Source of the DNA: Fasciola hepatica
Taxonomy: Eukaryota > Platyhelminthes > Trematoda > Plagiorchiida > Fasciolidae
NCBI GenBank assembly: GCA_948099385.1
Contig: CANUEZ040000168.1
Span: forward strand, 4,441,001-4,505,000
Length of the DNA stretch: 64,000 bases
Reading direction: 5' to 3'
Of this stretch, positions 54,283 through 64,000 are shown in pieces. The number at the start of each line of letters is the position of its first letter. Positions within the stretch are counted from its first letter, which is position 1. The notes under the pieces are model-generated. The model made no database searches. It was not told the DNA's origin and worked only from the letters and a program-made list of their open reading frames with translations. The translations under genes and the position numbers were made by a program.

Positions 54283-56924
54283 GCTTTTGGTTTTTACGCA
54301 CGAGACTGACGGGGGCGACAGTGCACTGAACTCTCCAGATACATTCATCCACCTCCCGCTCTAAATTTCAACCACCCCATACCTTCCCTTAGCGCATCCA
54401 GCATGCATGTCGACGTAAAATATAGTCGCGACCATAGCCTCTACTTTCGACCCGTTGATTCGGACAGCATGCCGACGTAACTGGCGACTAGCACCAAACT
54501 CAGCCAGGCCCGAGAATGGAAAAAAGGAAAAGAACGCAGTAAAAATCGGTCTCCCTTCCCTTTCATACTCCCCTATCTTTCCTCATCTTTGGTAATATGC
54601 GACCTTTTCGTTGCCCCGGCATCCAAGCCACGCTAAGGTTTACAACTCTTTCTAACAGAAACGAGCACCTGACACCATCCAACAGCACCAAACCCGTAAA
54701 TACTCCAAGGCTGCACGCATCAAATATCCCTGAGACCATTTACACAAACTGCCATCTGGCTGATTAGTGCTTCTTGTTACCTCCTGCTAACTACAGACAC
54801 TATCGTAGCCTGCACTCTAGGCCCACTGACATGGATACCATATCGAGGCAACAGAAGACCAAAGCCTCCTCGTTTAGGTTCAAAAAATAAACTCGGAGAA
54901 CCGTTCATATTCCCCATTTCCAACTAACTATCCTCACTTTTACAAAAAAGGGTGCTCTTGCAGTCACCACTTCGTAAGATATCCTTGCTCACGTTCAAGT
55001 TTATTCTCAGTATGCCAGCACCATCGAGCAGGAGCACAGGCGAACTTACTTCCACATTTCTCTGCACTATGATAGCTTTCTCCAATGCATCACCACCGAT
55101 GCCCTGGTAGTTTCTTCCGCAATCTTACTTATTTGTTCCTGAGGACATTTTCGGTAGAGAATAACCAGAAGAGACGCTAACAGATGTAGTGCTATGCTCG
55201 CGGGGCACAAATCCCATTCACTCACACGCCTTTCTTTCAAACCCATCTTGCAGCCACGGTGCTGCTCTGCATTCGGAGAAAGCAAAAGGTATTGGGGGGT
55301 GCTATTTTTAATTTCTCTTTACTGTAACGTTTTTTTTTATTTTCCTAAAAGGGCCACGCAAACGCTCAAGCCTTTCATCCTTTGAAGTGCACATACAGTG
55401 GCCCACCCAATGTACGCTACCTAGCTAGCCCGTAGAAGTATATCTCCATCCCTCGCAAGCCTACGGAACTTAAACCCTCGATTTAAAAACACAGATCGAG
55501 ATATGGAATATGTGCCACTGTTGGTTCACACTAACCCAACCAGTTCACTATTAGATATCGTCACTTATCATCATAGCCCACAGCTGGAACCACACCCAGA
55601 CTGCAAACCCCGTTTATTTCAGGTTCGTCGTCGTCGACTCTCTAGGGCTCCACATTTGATGACCAACGCTTACACTGTGACTAGTATCGACAGGGACCTA
55701 AATGGAATCCTCCATACCAACCAGGATTGCAATCGAACCACTCGACCTAAAACAGCCTCAAGTGCATACCAGTAGATCGATTAGCGTCTTCTGACGCGAC
55801 TTCTCTCCTACTGATATCACTATTGAAGTCTAGACAAATAGCAATTTACGCGCAGTCCGCTACTACATCATCTAGTACCAGTCATCAGTTCATCCGTCAT
55901 ACCTCTCCACAACCGACCGGTTGATCGACGTCCCTTGCCCTGCCGGATGAACCATACCTACAGAATGATGCACATCATTAATGAAAGTTGCTCCTCTGTA
56001 TACTCTGGTCTTATGTGGAACAATCAGGTGTCAGAGCTGGAATACGCAACACAGGAATTCGTAATTCCTAAAATTTCGATATGCCATCAGAACTAGAGGC
56101 CACTTGTCCTCCCCATGAGCGGTCCCCAATAATGGCGCTGAATAACACTGAGAATGAATAAGCCAATATATCTTTGTCAGCGTAACAGAATAGTAGGGCG
56201 CGAGCCTATGTGGAGATTTCCCACTCTGTTGTTTGCTGCAAGATTTCATTTTTCTTTGGAACGATACTCGGCTTGAATTTGATTCCTAACTAATCCAGAA
56301 CCCTCGGGTTGCGCTTTCTTTTTTCCGAATGATACAGGTCATAGATCTTGCAACTGAACCCAACTTTTTATAGATTGCTGTTTCTTCCACATTCACAAAC
56401 GTTTCTGAGAGCACTTGCATACAGTTTGTTCCATGTTTCCCTGCTTCATAACTTACTACGTTTAGTGAACCGGGAAAATCCGTCGCCCAGGTTTTACATC
56501 GTCTTCATGGATTGCCATTCTTTTCATACTCATCAAAGTTTCTGAGTGTACTCCCATACATTTTTTTCATTTCTCCCCGTTCAGAAAATACTCCGTTCAC
56601 AGAACCCTAGTAAGCTTCCGCTATCTATGGCTTGCATCATTTTGGTTTATAATGCATCGTTAGTACTGTACGCTCACGATGTTTTCGGTATCCCCGCGTG
56701 TCACCATTGCCCAACTTGGACTCGAAACCAACTGGTATTTGCCGCGCAAGCCATTATTATTTTGGTCTATTCAAACTATTTCTGGCTATGTTGTTTTTCT
56801 GACATTTTTGACCCCTATTCATGAAATTCGTGAATAGTTCATCGATTTGGGTTACTTTGTAAACCCCGACCATGAGCTTGAGCGAGAGTCTCGACCACAG
56901 CCGAGATACTTACCAATATATAGA
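54283..56924 (+). repeat. Repeat family X, copy e (right arm mirror of X-c)
   Basis: Mirror of 47,160-49,801. It contains two diverged tandem units of about 137 bp starting at 56,373 (GATTGCTGTTTCTTCC) and 56,510 (GATTGCCATTCTTTTC), each followed by CATTTCTC/GTTTCCCTG-like sequence. The 3' end reads CCGAGATACTTACCAATATATA. Confidence 0.75.
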
Positions 56925-57115
56925 AGAGGCTATCGGGAGAGATGGGGAGAAAAAGCTTTTGTGTGGGCCCAAGAACGGAAGTGGGGAGTTGGTTGAATTT
57001 GGATCAACGGTTTGCAGTTCCACTGAACAGGTGCTGGAATTGTTATTGGGACCTTCCCAGTGGAGCAATGATTGACCTCCATCTCAAGGCAGGTGAGGTC
57101 AACGTGCAAAATCGG

Positions 57116-57401
57116 TCATAAAATATCCTACAGACACTGAAAGTTCGTGTTTTCATGATACCATTCGCTCACATACATTGTTCGCGTGTTCCCGTAAACT
57201 GTATGTTCTTGTAGGCAAACCTTCGTTTGTTCGCGTCCAACGCGCCACTCCATCATGTCCTTTTTTGGACCTGCGTGAAGCACGTGCTTGTCTCTCGCAC
57301 GCTGCAACTTGGTTCCGTTTTCTGATTCCATATGATCGTATAATTGAGGTTCGTGTACGTTTTATTTCACTGTTCATTTTTTGTTCTAGTAAAGTAGAAT
57401 T
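57116..57401 (+). repeat. Pao LTR fragment (right arm)
   Basis: Mirror of 46,683-46,968 with a few substitutions (for example CAGTGTC here against TAGTGTC, and CTGTATG against CTTTATG). Confidence 0.7.
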
Positions 57402-57433
57402 GAAAATTGGGAGAATGGGGCTTATCAGAAGCT

Positions 57434-58254
57434 TACAGAACCATGGAAGTGCAGGAGAACGTTCTGTGGCCACTTCCTGGGAAGAGATCTAGCGTTACAG
57501 ATGAAACATTGGATAAACCAGTAGTAAACAACCTATTGGGGATGTTTTCACCTCTCGAGGGGACGGTTACGCGTTGGATCCAGCACCCTACGCGGATGCT
57601 TGACATGAAGTCTGTTAAGTTGTTTGGATCAGGTAGGGTATACCAACAGATGCTCGGTGCATTGAAGTCCCCAGCAGTGAGTTTGAAGGAACGGGGCAGC
57701 AGTGAACGATAGTCGAACGCGCCAAAACTCTTGGTAAGGCCCACAGTGCTGGAATCAGGTGGCCGATAGATGCAGCCAATATAGAGCTAAAGGTCAGGTA
57801 AGGGAATAGTTAACCACAGAGCATCCTGAGTGGCGCTTAGAGTTGTGTGTGATATTGGAATAGCCGGCAGAGCGTTTCTGACATATAACAAACAGCATCA
57901 GTTGACCGATAATGAGACCAGCAGAGTTAGCTCGAGAAGACAGGCTGCTTGGATTTTCACTTACTTTCGTAGTTTGTCTATTGGTATGTCCAAGTGTATC
58001 CACCATGGAAAATGAGCAGTTATCCGGTGAGTTTTGGAGTTTAGTAACCTTGCGACGGCTGTTGCTGATAGTAATTTTGGGTCTGCTAGTAAGGGGTGTA
58101 GGCATACCTATGATGGTGAAGATATGGGCGGCCAATCGGATAAGATGTGACAATATGCAGGGGTAAGAGGGCTTTACGGATTCAAGGGGGATAAGTCGAG
58201 AGTAAAGCCAATATATTTCAGCCTTAGGGGGAGGGTGCTTATCACGGGAGGCCA
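57434..58254 (-). pseudogene. CR1-like L8 endonuclease (right arm mirror)
   Basis: Mirror of 45,830-46,650. The two main frames (103 and 153 codons) are identical to the left-arm ones at protein level, so no visible decay has occurred since the duplication in this part. Confidence 0.8.
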
Positions 58255-58578
58255 ATACCGGCGAAATTAACTACGTACAATTTGCTGAGCCAAAAACTGC
58301 AAGTAACCTCTGTGGATGGTGTTTCCGGATGTATTGCGCAAGTCAAGGAGGAGGCTGGATGATCGGGATGAGTTTTAGCGTAGACGACTCCTACGTAACG
58401 CACGATACGGAGACGATTTACAACGAAGTATTTTAAGTGGATTGCCTCAGTAAAGTGTTCAGACAAAAAGCCACTGAATTTTTCTGAGGTGTGAAAATCC
58501 TCTAGCAGCTTCAATTCTAAAGATTTCCTAGATAGCTTAAAAGCTATACCGGGCGTATTTTGCAGGTCAGTAGCTTTA

Positions 58579-60355
58579 GTGCCCGACCATAAGCACCAAA
58601 TGGCACATTACATTAGTATGACACCCACATTCCCCGCCTTAGCTCCAAAGTCAAGGCTGGACTCTGGTGCCACGGTGGATCTCCGCCCACCAGTCTCCAT
58701 CCGCGTTCTGAGCCGTTATCTTGTGTTATCGACCACCGTTCTCACTCCGAAGACACTGCAAGCTAACCACCCCTTGCAAGCTTAGACCCGTCATATCTCA
58801 CTGCTCCCGAAAATTGATTGTAGAAATTTCTGTGAACCTGCCAGCTACTCTAACCAGGTCTGCACCTGTACAACCGTTCGCTCCATCGAAATCCCTCTCT
58901 CTCTCAATCCCCTTCTGAAAGCTTACCTTCAGACCCTATGAGGTCATAAAGCGGGGCAGACATCCAGTTCTTTTCAAAGCCTTTGAACTCACGCCTTGGA
59001 GTAACCGCCAGAGCCAGAATCTTGCCACGAAGCCCTCTACTGCCCAGCCCCCACCTCAACTATCTCTCCCTCCTGATCGAACAGTATGCACCAATCCTCC
59101 ATCTCCTCTGCCGCCCTAGGCCCCTTTGTGCTCCCTTCCATGTCACGGCCCTAGCATGCCCCGGCCGTTTCCCTTAACCCCCTCCACCAATCTCTGCTCA
59201 AGCCAGAATTGCCATTTACGCCCACTAGCGACAACTTCAGGGTGACACCTGTATCGCGCCCCCTCCCCCCGCTCTGCATATCCATCCTCCCCACTTACCT
59301 GCTCCTTTACTCCCCTTGGGCTTTCGGCCTTTTCTAGATCTGGCCACTCCCCCCCCCACACCCACCTCAAACTATCTCCCAGTTACTCACTCACACCCGC
59401 TCACCCCCACCCCCAGCTATCAGCCTTATGGTGATCCTGCCCAACAGACCACAAGCATGTTTTCTTACAGGCCTATGTTCCTTTCCCCCACATCGATCGT
59501 CCAGTAGCTATATTTCTTCGCTTCAGCCCAGTTGGTAGTTGCCTGTTCAGGGCCCGAACCATATAATGCACCCGGCTGGTTCATCGGGAGCAGTTTACTG
59601 CTCAACCCTAAACACTCAAGACGAAGACGGTTGACTTATACTCCCGAGATGACAACGTTCGACACCACCTGACCGGTGGTCCATCTTGCCTATTAAATTC
59701 CCCATGCCGCCTTACCAGGACCCCAACTTCACACGAATGGGTTTTTACTGTTCTTATTTACCTACCGTTCCATTTCGGATAAGTTCCGCCATCGAAAACA
59801 TTGTGTCAAACATCAAGCCCTGCTATCGTCCTCATTACCGTAGACTGGATCACGAAACTCACCGCACAGGCGGAATAATGCTTCAGGGATACAAAATTTT
59901 AGAGCGGATGGGGTTGACAGACCCCTAGAAGGGTTCCTAGTGTGCTTACGACACGTCCTTTCAGTTTGCTTCATGAGGCACGCCACGCTTTGCCAAATTC
60001 CGGGACCTGTATTGCCCACAAATCGGCTGTCAATCACCGTCGTGCAAGCTGGCTTTGTCTATCACCCGCCCTCCGCTACTAATACACTATCCGCTTGACC
60101 GAAGCCTTTGATCAACTTTTCCCGCTATACTAGGTAAAAGAAATCAAAGCCAGTGATTTCAGGTGGCACAAAGTATCCTGGATTAAACCCACAGCCCCTC
60201 CCAACTTATTACAATTTGTCTCCCATACTCGCACCGAGGATCGGGTGCAACACGGTGAGACGCCTAGCAGAAATGCTAACACTTATAGTCTTACACTCAT
60301 CCACAGCATTTCCAAATTTTCGGTCCCCATTCTGTACGACTTTCCGTGCCGCGTA
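58579..60355 (+). pseudogene. CR1-like L7 linker and endonuclease (right arm mirror)
   Basis: Mirror of 43,729-45,505. One protein-level difference is visible: QPLPTYY here, QHLPTYY in the left arm. Confidence 0.65.
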
Positions 60356-60363
60356 AGCATCGG

Positions 60364-60719
60364 TCATAAAAAATCCGACAGACACTGAAAGTTCGTGTTT
60401 TCATGATACCATTCGCTCACATACATTGTTCGCGTGTTCCCGTAAACTTTATGTTCTTGTAGGCAAACCTTCGTTTGTTCGCGTCCAACGCGCCACTCCA
60501 TCATGTCCTTTTTTGGACCTGCGTGAAGCACGTGCTTGTCTCTCGCACGCTGCAACTTGGTTCCGTTTTCTGATTCCATATGATCGTATAATTGATGTTC
60601 GTGTACGTTTTATATCATTGTTCATTTATTGTTCCAGTAAGTAGAATTTGCGGAGTGGTAGTGTTTTAGTTTTGGGATTTGTTCCAGTTCTGCTACGTAC
60701 TGTTCAAAAGCGTGCTACA
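60364..60719 (+). repeat. Pao 5' LTR (right arm mirror)
   Basis: Mirror of 43,365-43,720, upstream of the mirrored gag on the same strand. Confidence 0.7.
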
Positions 60720-60743
60720 TTACTCAATTTGATCAATCTGAAA

Positions 60744-61346
60744 CGAGAATATACTCAGGACGCCCGGAAATGGATTGAACCAATCGGAATCTGGACATGA
60801 AGTAATGTGGCAATTAACTGAGGAGGGTTTGGGTGCCTTTGATTCCATAGTTAGTGTCAGATCATCTAGCCCTGTCAGTGCTAGCTTGTGTATTACTGAC
60901 AATGCCACGGATTGCAAGAATGTTGAACTATTCAAATTAGGGATACTCGACCTAGAACAGCAATTGTCGTCGGCCAGACAACAGGCCCAGTAGGTACGGG
61001 AGAAGCGCGGATAAAGCGACCGTGAGCGTAAAACTAGTGACGACGATAACCTCATCGAGCCAGGGCAAATAGAAATATGAAACTCCATGCCGGCCATCAA
61101 ACATTCAACGCCAACACAACCAACGATCGACTTACCAAGAGCAGAGCTGAAAATTTTCGACGGGTGACCTGGGCAGTACCGCAGGTTCATCAAACAACTC
61201 AAGGACGCCGCCGAAAATAAGGTAACCGACCCCGGACAGAGGCTACCCTATTTGACGCATTACTGTCGAGGCCGAGCAAGAGAAGCTATTATTGGGTGTA
61301 CCACGCTCGGCCCAGAACAAGGCTACGCACGGACAACGAAGACTCT
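60744..61346 (+). pseudogene. Pao gag N-terminal part (right arm mirror)
   Basis: Mirror of 42,738-43,340 with the same four in-frame stops, so those stops predate the duplication. Substitutions relative to the left arm are visible at AAAATTTTCGAC (against AAAGTTTTCGAC) and CGTGAGCGT (against CGTGTGCGT). Confidence 0.8.
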
Positions 61347-62059
61347 GCCATGCTTCTGGTTCTTACTCACCAGGCTGACCGGGGAAATAGCGATTTGGGC
61401 CCTCCACGTATACCTATCCACCTTCTTTCCTAAGTTTCAACCGCCCTGTGCCCTCCTCCTAACGCCCGGCAAGTATATTGGCGTCAGCTGCAAAACCACC
61501 GTGGCTCTGACTCTTATTCCGCTGCTCTGGACAACAAGTAGATAGATCAGACGACAGAAACGTCTCATTATGGCACTAAATATATAAATGTAAATATGAA
61601 TGTACGTATGAAAGTAAACATAAGAACCTAGGGAAGACTACCAGCATTTTTAGCTAATGCGTATCTATACCTCCTTCTTTATCAGGAAAGTGGCGCTTCC
61701 TATGCCCTAGAATTCGACCCGCTCTCCGGTGTACGTCGTCACCCAACAGCAATCTCCCGTATGTGAAGACCTAGCACCAACCTGCTGCATTAGACTTGTG
61801 AATACCCCACGGTATAACGTGTCATATGTCCTCTGGACCTACTGTAGAAACTTGCCATTCGAGTACTTTGTGCTTCCCAGCTGCCTCCTTGCGTAGACCC
61901 AGACTCAGTAGCTCCAGTGCACCTCCACGGCCTTATTAACCCCGAACGATAAGATTCATCCGCACACTGATGAGTTGGTAATCAACGACTGGGCCTAATA
62001 ATGCAGGCGCACTTAATGTTCACGAAGACCGACTTAAAATATCTGACTGCTCACGTCAC

Positions 62060-62060
<1 letters not shown>
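61346..62060 (+). repeat. 5' part of X-b (right arm mirror), cut at the AAT tract
   Basis: Mirror of 42,024-42,738. The remaining ~1.1 kb of X-b that would be expected next is replaced by X-f. Confidence 0.7.

Positions 62061-62102
<42 letters not shown>
62061..62102. repeat. AAT microsatellite, 14 units
   Basis: Perfect AAT tract beginning at the arm end. On minus this is the (ATT)n 3' tail of X-f. Confidence 0.9.
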
Positions 62103-64000
62103 TGTATATTTCGGATGCGCCCGAAGCATGCTAGAATGCGTGATCAGATGATTATAGTGATGCCGGAATGACAATTCACAAAAGGGTGCAACAAGTGCAT
62201 GCAGAGTATCAGAGAGTGTTACAGTGAACTAAAACCGTATTAATGCCCGGCAAATTTGAAGGTCAAGGTCGAATGATGTCAGTTGGTCTGGAGTACATGC
62301 ATAAGTGGTATATGAAATAATTAGCACTAGTGGAAATTCGAAAATATTCAAAGGAAATGTTTTTGGTGCGCTACAGAATATGAGAGGCATATGGATAGAA
62401 ATCTCGTCAAAGCGTTCGGTGAATTATTAACTTTACGAAAGGTATGTCAAGAAGTATAACCATGGAAATATTTCAGTCTGCAAAGATGGTAGTATATAAA
62501 GTATATACTAGAGGAATCATATATGTGGCAAACAATTGCGTATTTCTTGGAAGGGATACTACCAGAGTGATGGTGGCAGGGAACCGCCGGAGGAAAACAG
62601 GTGAACGTGCGGCAAGTTGTTAACTTAATGTAGGGTTGGCATGAAATTTAAAAGCGGAAGTGGAAGACTAATCAATACTGACCGTGTGGTTACATCCATT
62701 ATACAGGTGTTCAATTCTGCAAGAGGAAAGGTAAAGTAATCCACACATAAGTGTACGTCAATAGATGAATGCTGTGGCATGTACCATGCAAAAATGACAG
62801 ATCAATAAAACTGCCCAGGCATATCGCAGGAAGCGGCCGTGGATCAACGAATATAGAAATGAAATGTATCAGCCGTTGCAGATAGTGGTGTGATTTAGAG
62901 GCTGCATACGGGGTCAGTTTCGGTAATATAACACGAATGCAACATCTGGGAGATAAAAGCTCACGATAACGGTGATGGTATAGTAAGTAGACGGTGAGTG
63001 TCACATTTCTAATGACCAATTTGACAGGTGTAACAAATGATGGGAACGGAGCGGCGGTGCAGCATGGGAAGTGTATCGAAGACGTTCAATCGTGGAGGGA
63101 ACGCAGTGATCTACAGAGCCCGAACACTCGATGCAACAGCATTGCGGATGCGATCGGATGGACCGATGAAGAGTGCAGGTAGTTACTAATTACTTCGCTG
63201 CCCACTGGAGGACTACTGAAAGATATGTCAGCGCCGGACGTTTTTTTTGGTGACCGATGAAGCAATGAACAGTGACAATAAAGGTGCCAGTGTTTGAACA
63301 GTATTAGCGGGTTCTAACACGGAACGGGCAGGATGACATATGGGATTAAAATGAGTTGTATGAATGCAGTGAGATCGATTAGTCCAGGTTCAAGAAGTCC
63401 GATGGCGGGAATCTTGCGGAAAGCGATCGTGAGACGGGCGAAAATGAAGTTGTGTGTAAATCTCGTTTGTCCTGTCCAGCGAGAGAGGGTCCAAGTTATT
63501 CCTGGGAAGCGGAAGGCGACAATCGTCCTTAGGGTGCAGGTTCTGAAAACAAAACAGAGAGGGCTGCAGTCTGGCAATTCTACCAGCTGTGGGTTAGGGG
63601 AGAAAGACAGGACACCAATATCATGCCAGTAACAGAAATGGGTGGTCGCGACGTTGAGGTCTGATTTTTTGGATTAAACAACATACGGAAAGCGAAGAAG
63701 ACCGGTACTAGCGACTAATTCTTGTGAGGCTTAGTGAGAGTCACCAGAAAAGCAAGGAAGCGAGAATAGGCGACACTGGGGGCAAATACTTATGTGTACT
63801 TCGACGAATGGTTTATGGAAGACCACATCGATTGTGGCGGTTCGTTCATCAGAACGAGGCCTAGAATCTCGTGTGTTGAAATAGGGTCTCAATGAGTAAA
63901 TAGTTGAAGCGTGGATGAGACTGGTACCTTGAGGACCATATTGTATATGCTGCTATGTATTTTCTAGCATTAAAAATGATCTTATACCTGGTGGCAGCTA
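62061..64000 (-). repeat. Repeat family X, copy f (continues beyond window)
   Basis: After the AAT tract, plus reads GTATATTTCGGATGCGCCCGAAGCATGC.AGAATGCGTGATCA, matching the ends at 40,930 and 50,580. An internal match lies near 63,570 (GGGCTGCAGTCTGGC..TTC.ACCAGCTGTGGGTTA) to 48,475 and 41,935. Frames of 87-102 codons have no recognisable domain. The 5' end lies past 64,000. Confidence 0.65.

Larger units (their letters stand above)
53994..62062 (-). repeat. Right arm of large inverted duplication (8.07 kb)
   Basis: Reverse complement of 42,022-50,067. It is 23 bp longer because of an extra segment near 54,066-54,090. The outer end is the CGTCACTAA at 62,054-62,062, which runs directly into an AAT tract; the left arm continues differently (CTTAGTGACG at 42,021). 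Confidence 0.95.

Noticed and set aside
61970..61995. CTGATGAG followed by a GTTGG...CAAC stem, resembling a hammerhead ribozyme core
   Set aside because: The required GAAA after stem II is GACT here and no matching stem I/III flanks were found.
42022..62062. CRISPR array or attachment-site interpretation of the repeats
   Set aside because: The sequence is eukaryotic transposon DNA; no short regularly spaced repeats with unique spacers exist.

Overview
The window reads as repeat-dense, non-coding DNA from an animal nuclear genome. No host gene could be recognised in 64 kb; almost everything identifiable is a transposable element in some stage of decay. The mixture is CR1/jockey-type non-LTR elements, BEL/Pao LTR elements with ~360-bp LTRs, a Penelope-like element, a CACTA-like (CMC) DNA transposon with a very short candidate intron, and (ATT)n-tailed repeats. 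It fits a flatworm, perhaps a tapeworm with a large genome, but that placement is inference from element types, not from a diagnostic host gene.

Layout. 1-7.1 kb: three CR1-like fragments (L1 minus, L2 plus with a 652-codon open reverse-transcriptase frame, L3 minus) and a 0.72-kb foldback repeat. 7.4-11.9 kb: a CACTA-like transposon bounded by 16-bp perfect terminal inverted repeats, carrying a Tnp2-type transposase gene and a spliced DUF4806-like accessory gene, both on minus. 13-14.2 kb: CR1-like L4 remnant. 18.3-21.6 kb: a decayed Pao element (integrase plus an LTR of TGT...ACA form) with a Penelope-like fragment between the two parts. 22-27.5 kb: a nearly full-length but broken CR1-like element L5. 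28.4-30.2 kb: first copy of an unclassified repeat family, here called X. 30.2-34 kb: CR1-like L6. 34-37.1 kb: pyrimidine-rich DNA with a 540-bp-offset duplication.

37.1-43.7 kb: a Pao element on minus (LTR, gag, protease, RT, RNase H, integrase) whose gag is split by an X insertion. From 42,022 the sequence enters the left arm of a large inverted duplication: left arm 42,022-50,067, spacer 50,068-53,993, right arm 53,994-62,062. The arms pair at coordinates summing to 104,084 and differ by only a few visible substitutions and small indels. Each arm contains part of X, the Pao gag and LTR, two oppositely oriented CR1-like endonuclease remnants, an LTR fragment, and a 2.6-kb X copy. The spacer holds another X and a CR1-like RT fragment. 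The right arm stops exactly at a 14-unit AAT tract that is the 3' tail of a further X copy running off the window, so the palindrome may continue beyond 64 kb.

The two most interesting items are the 8-kb-arm palindrome and the X family: 5'-truncated, (ATT)n-tailed, 1.5-2.6 kb, without a recognisable protein, and present six times here. These genes do not form a cellular pathway. The window is a record of nested insertions: Pao first, X into Pao gag, inverted duplication of the resulting segment, then X again at the arm end.
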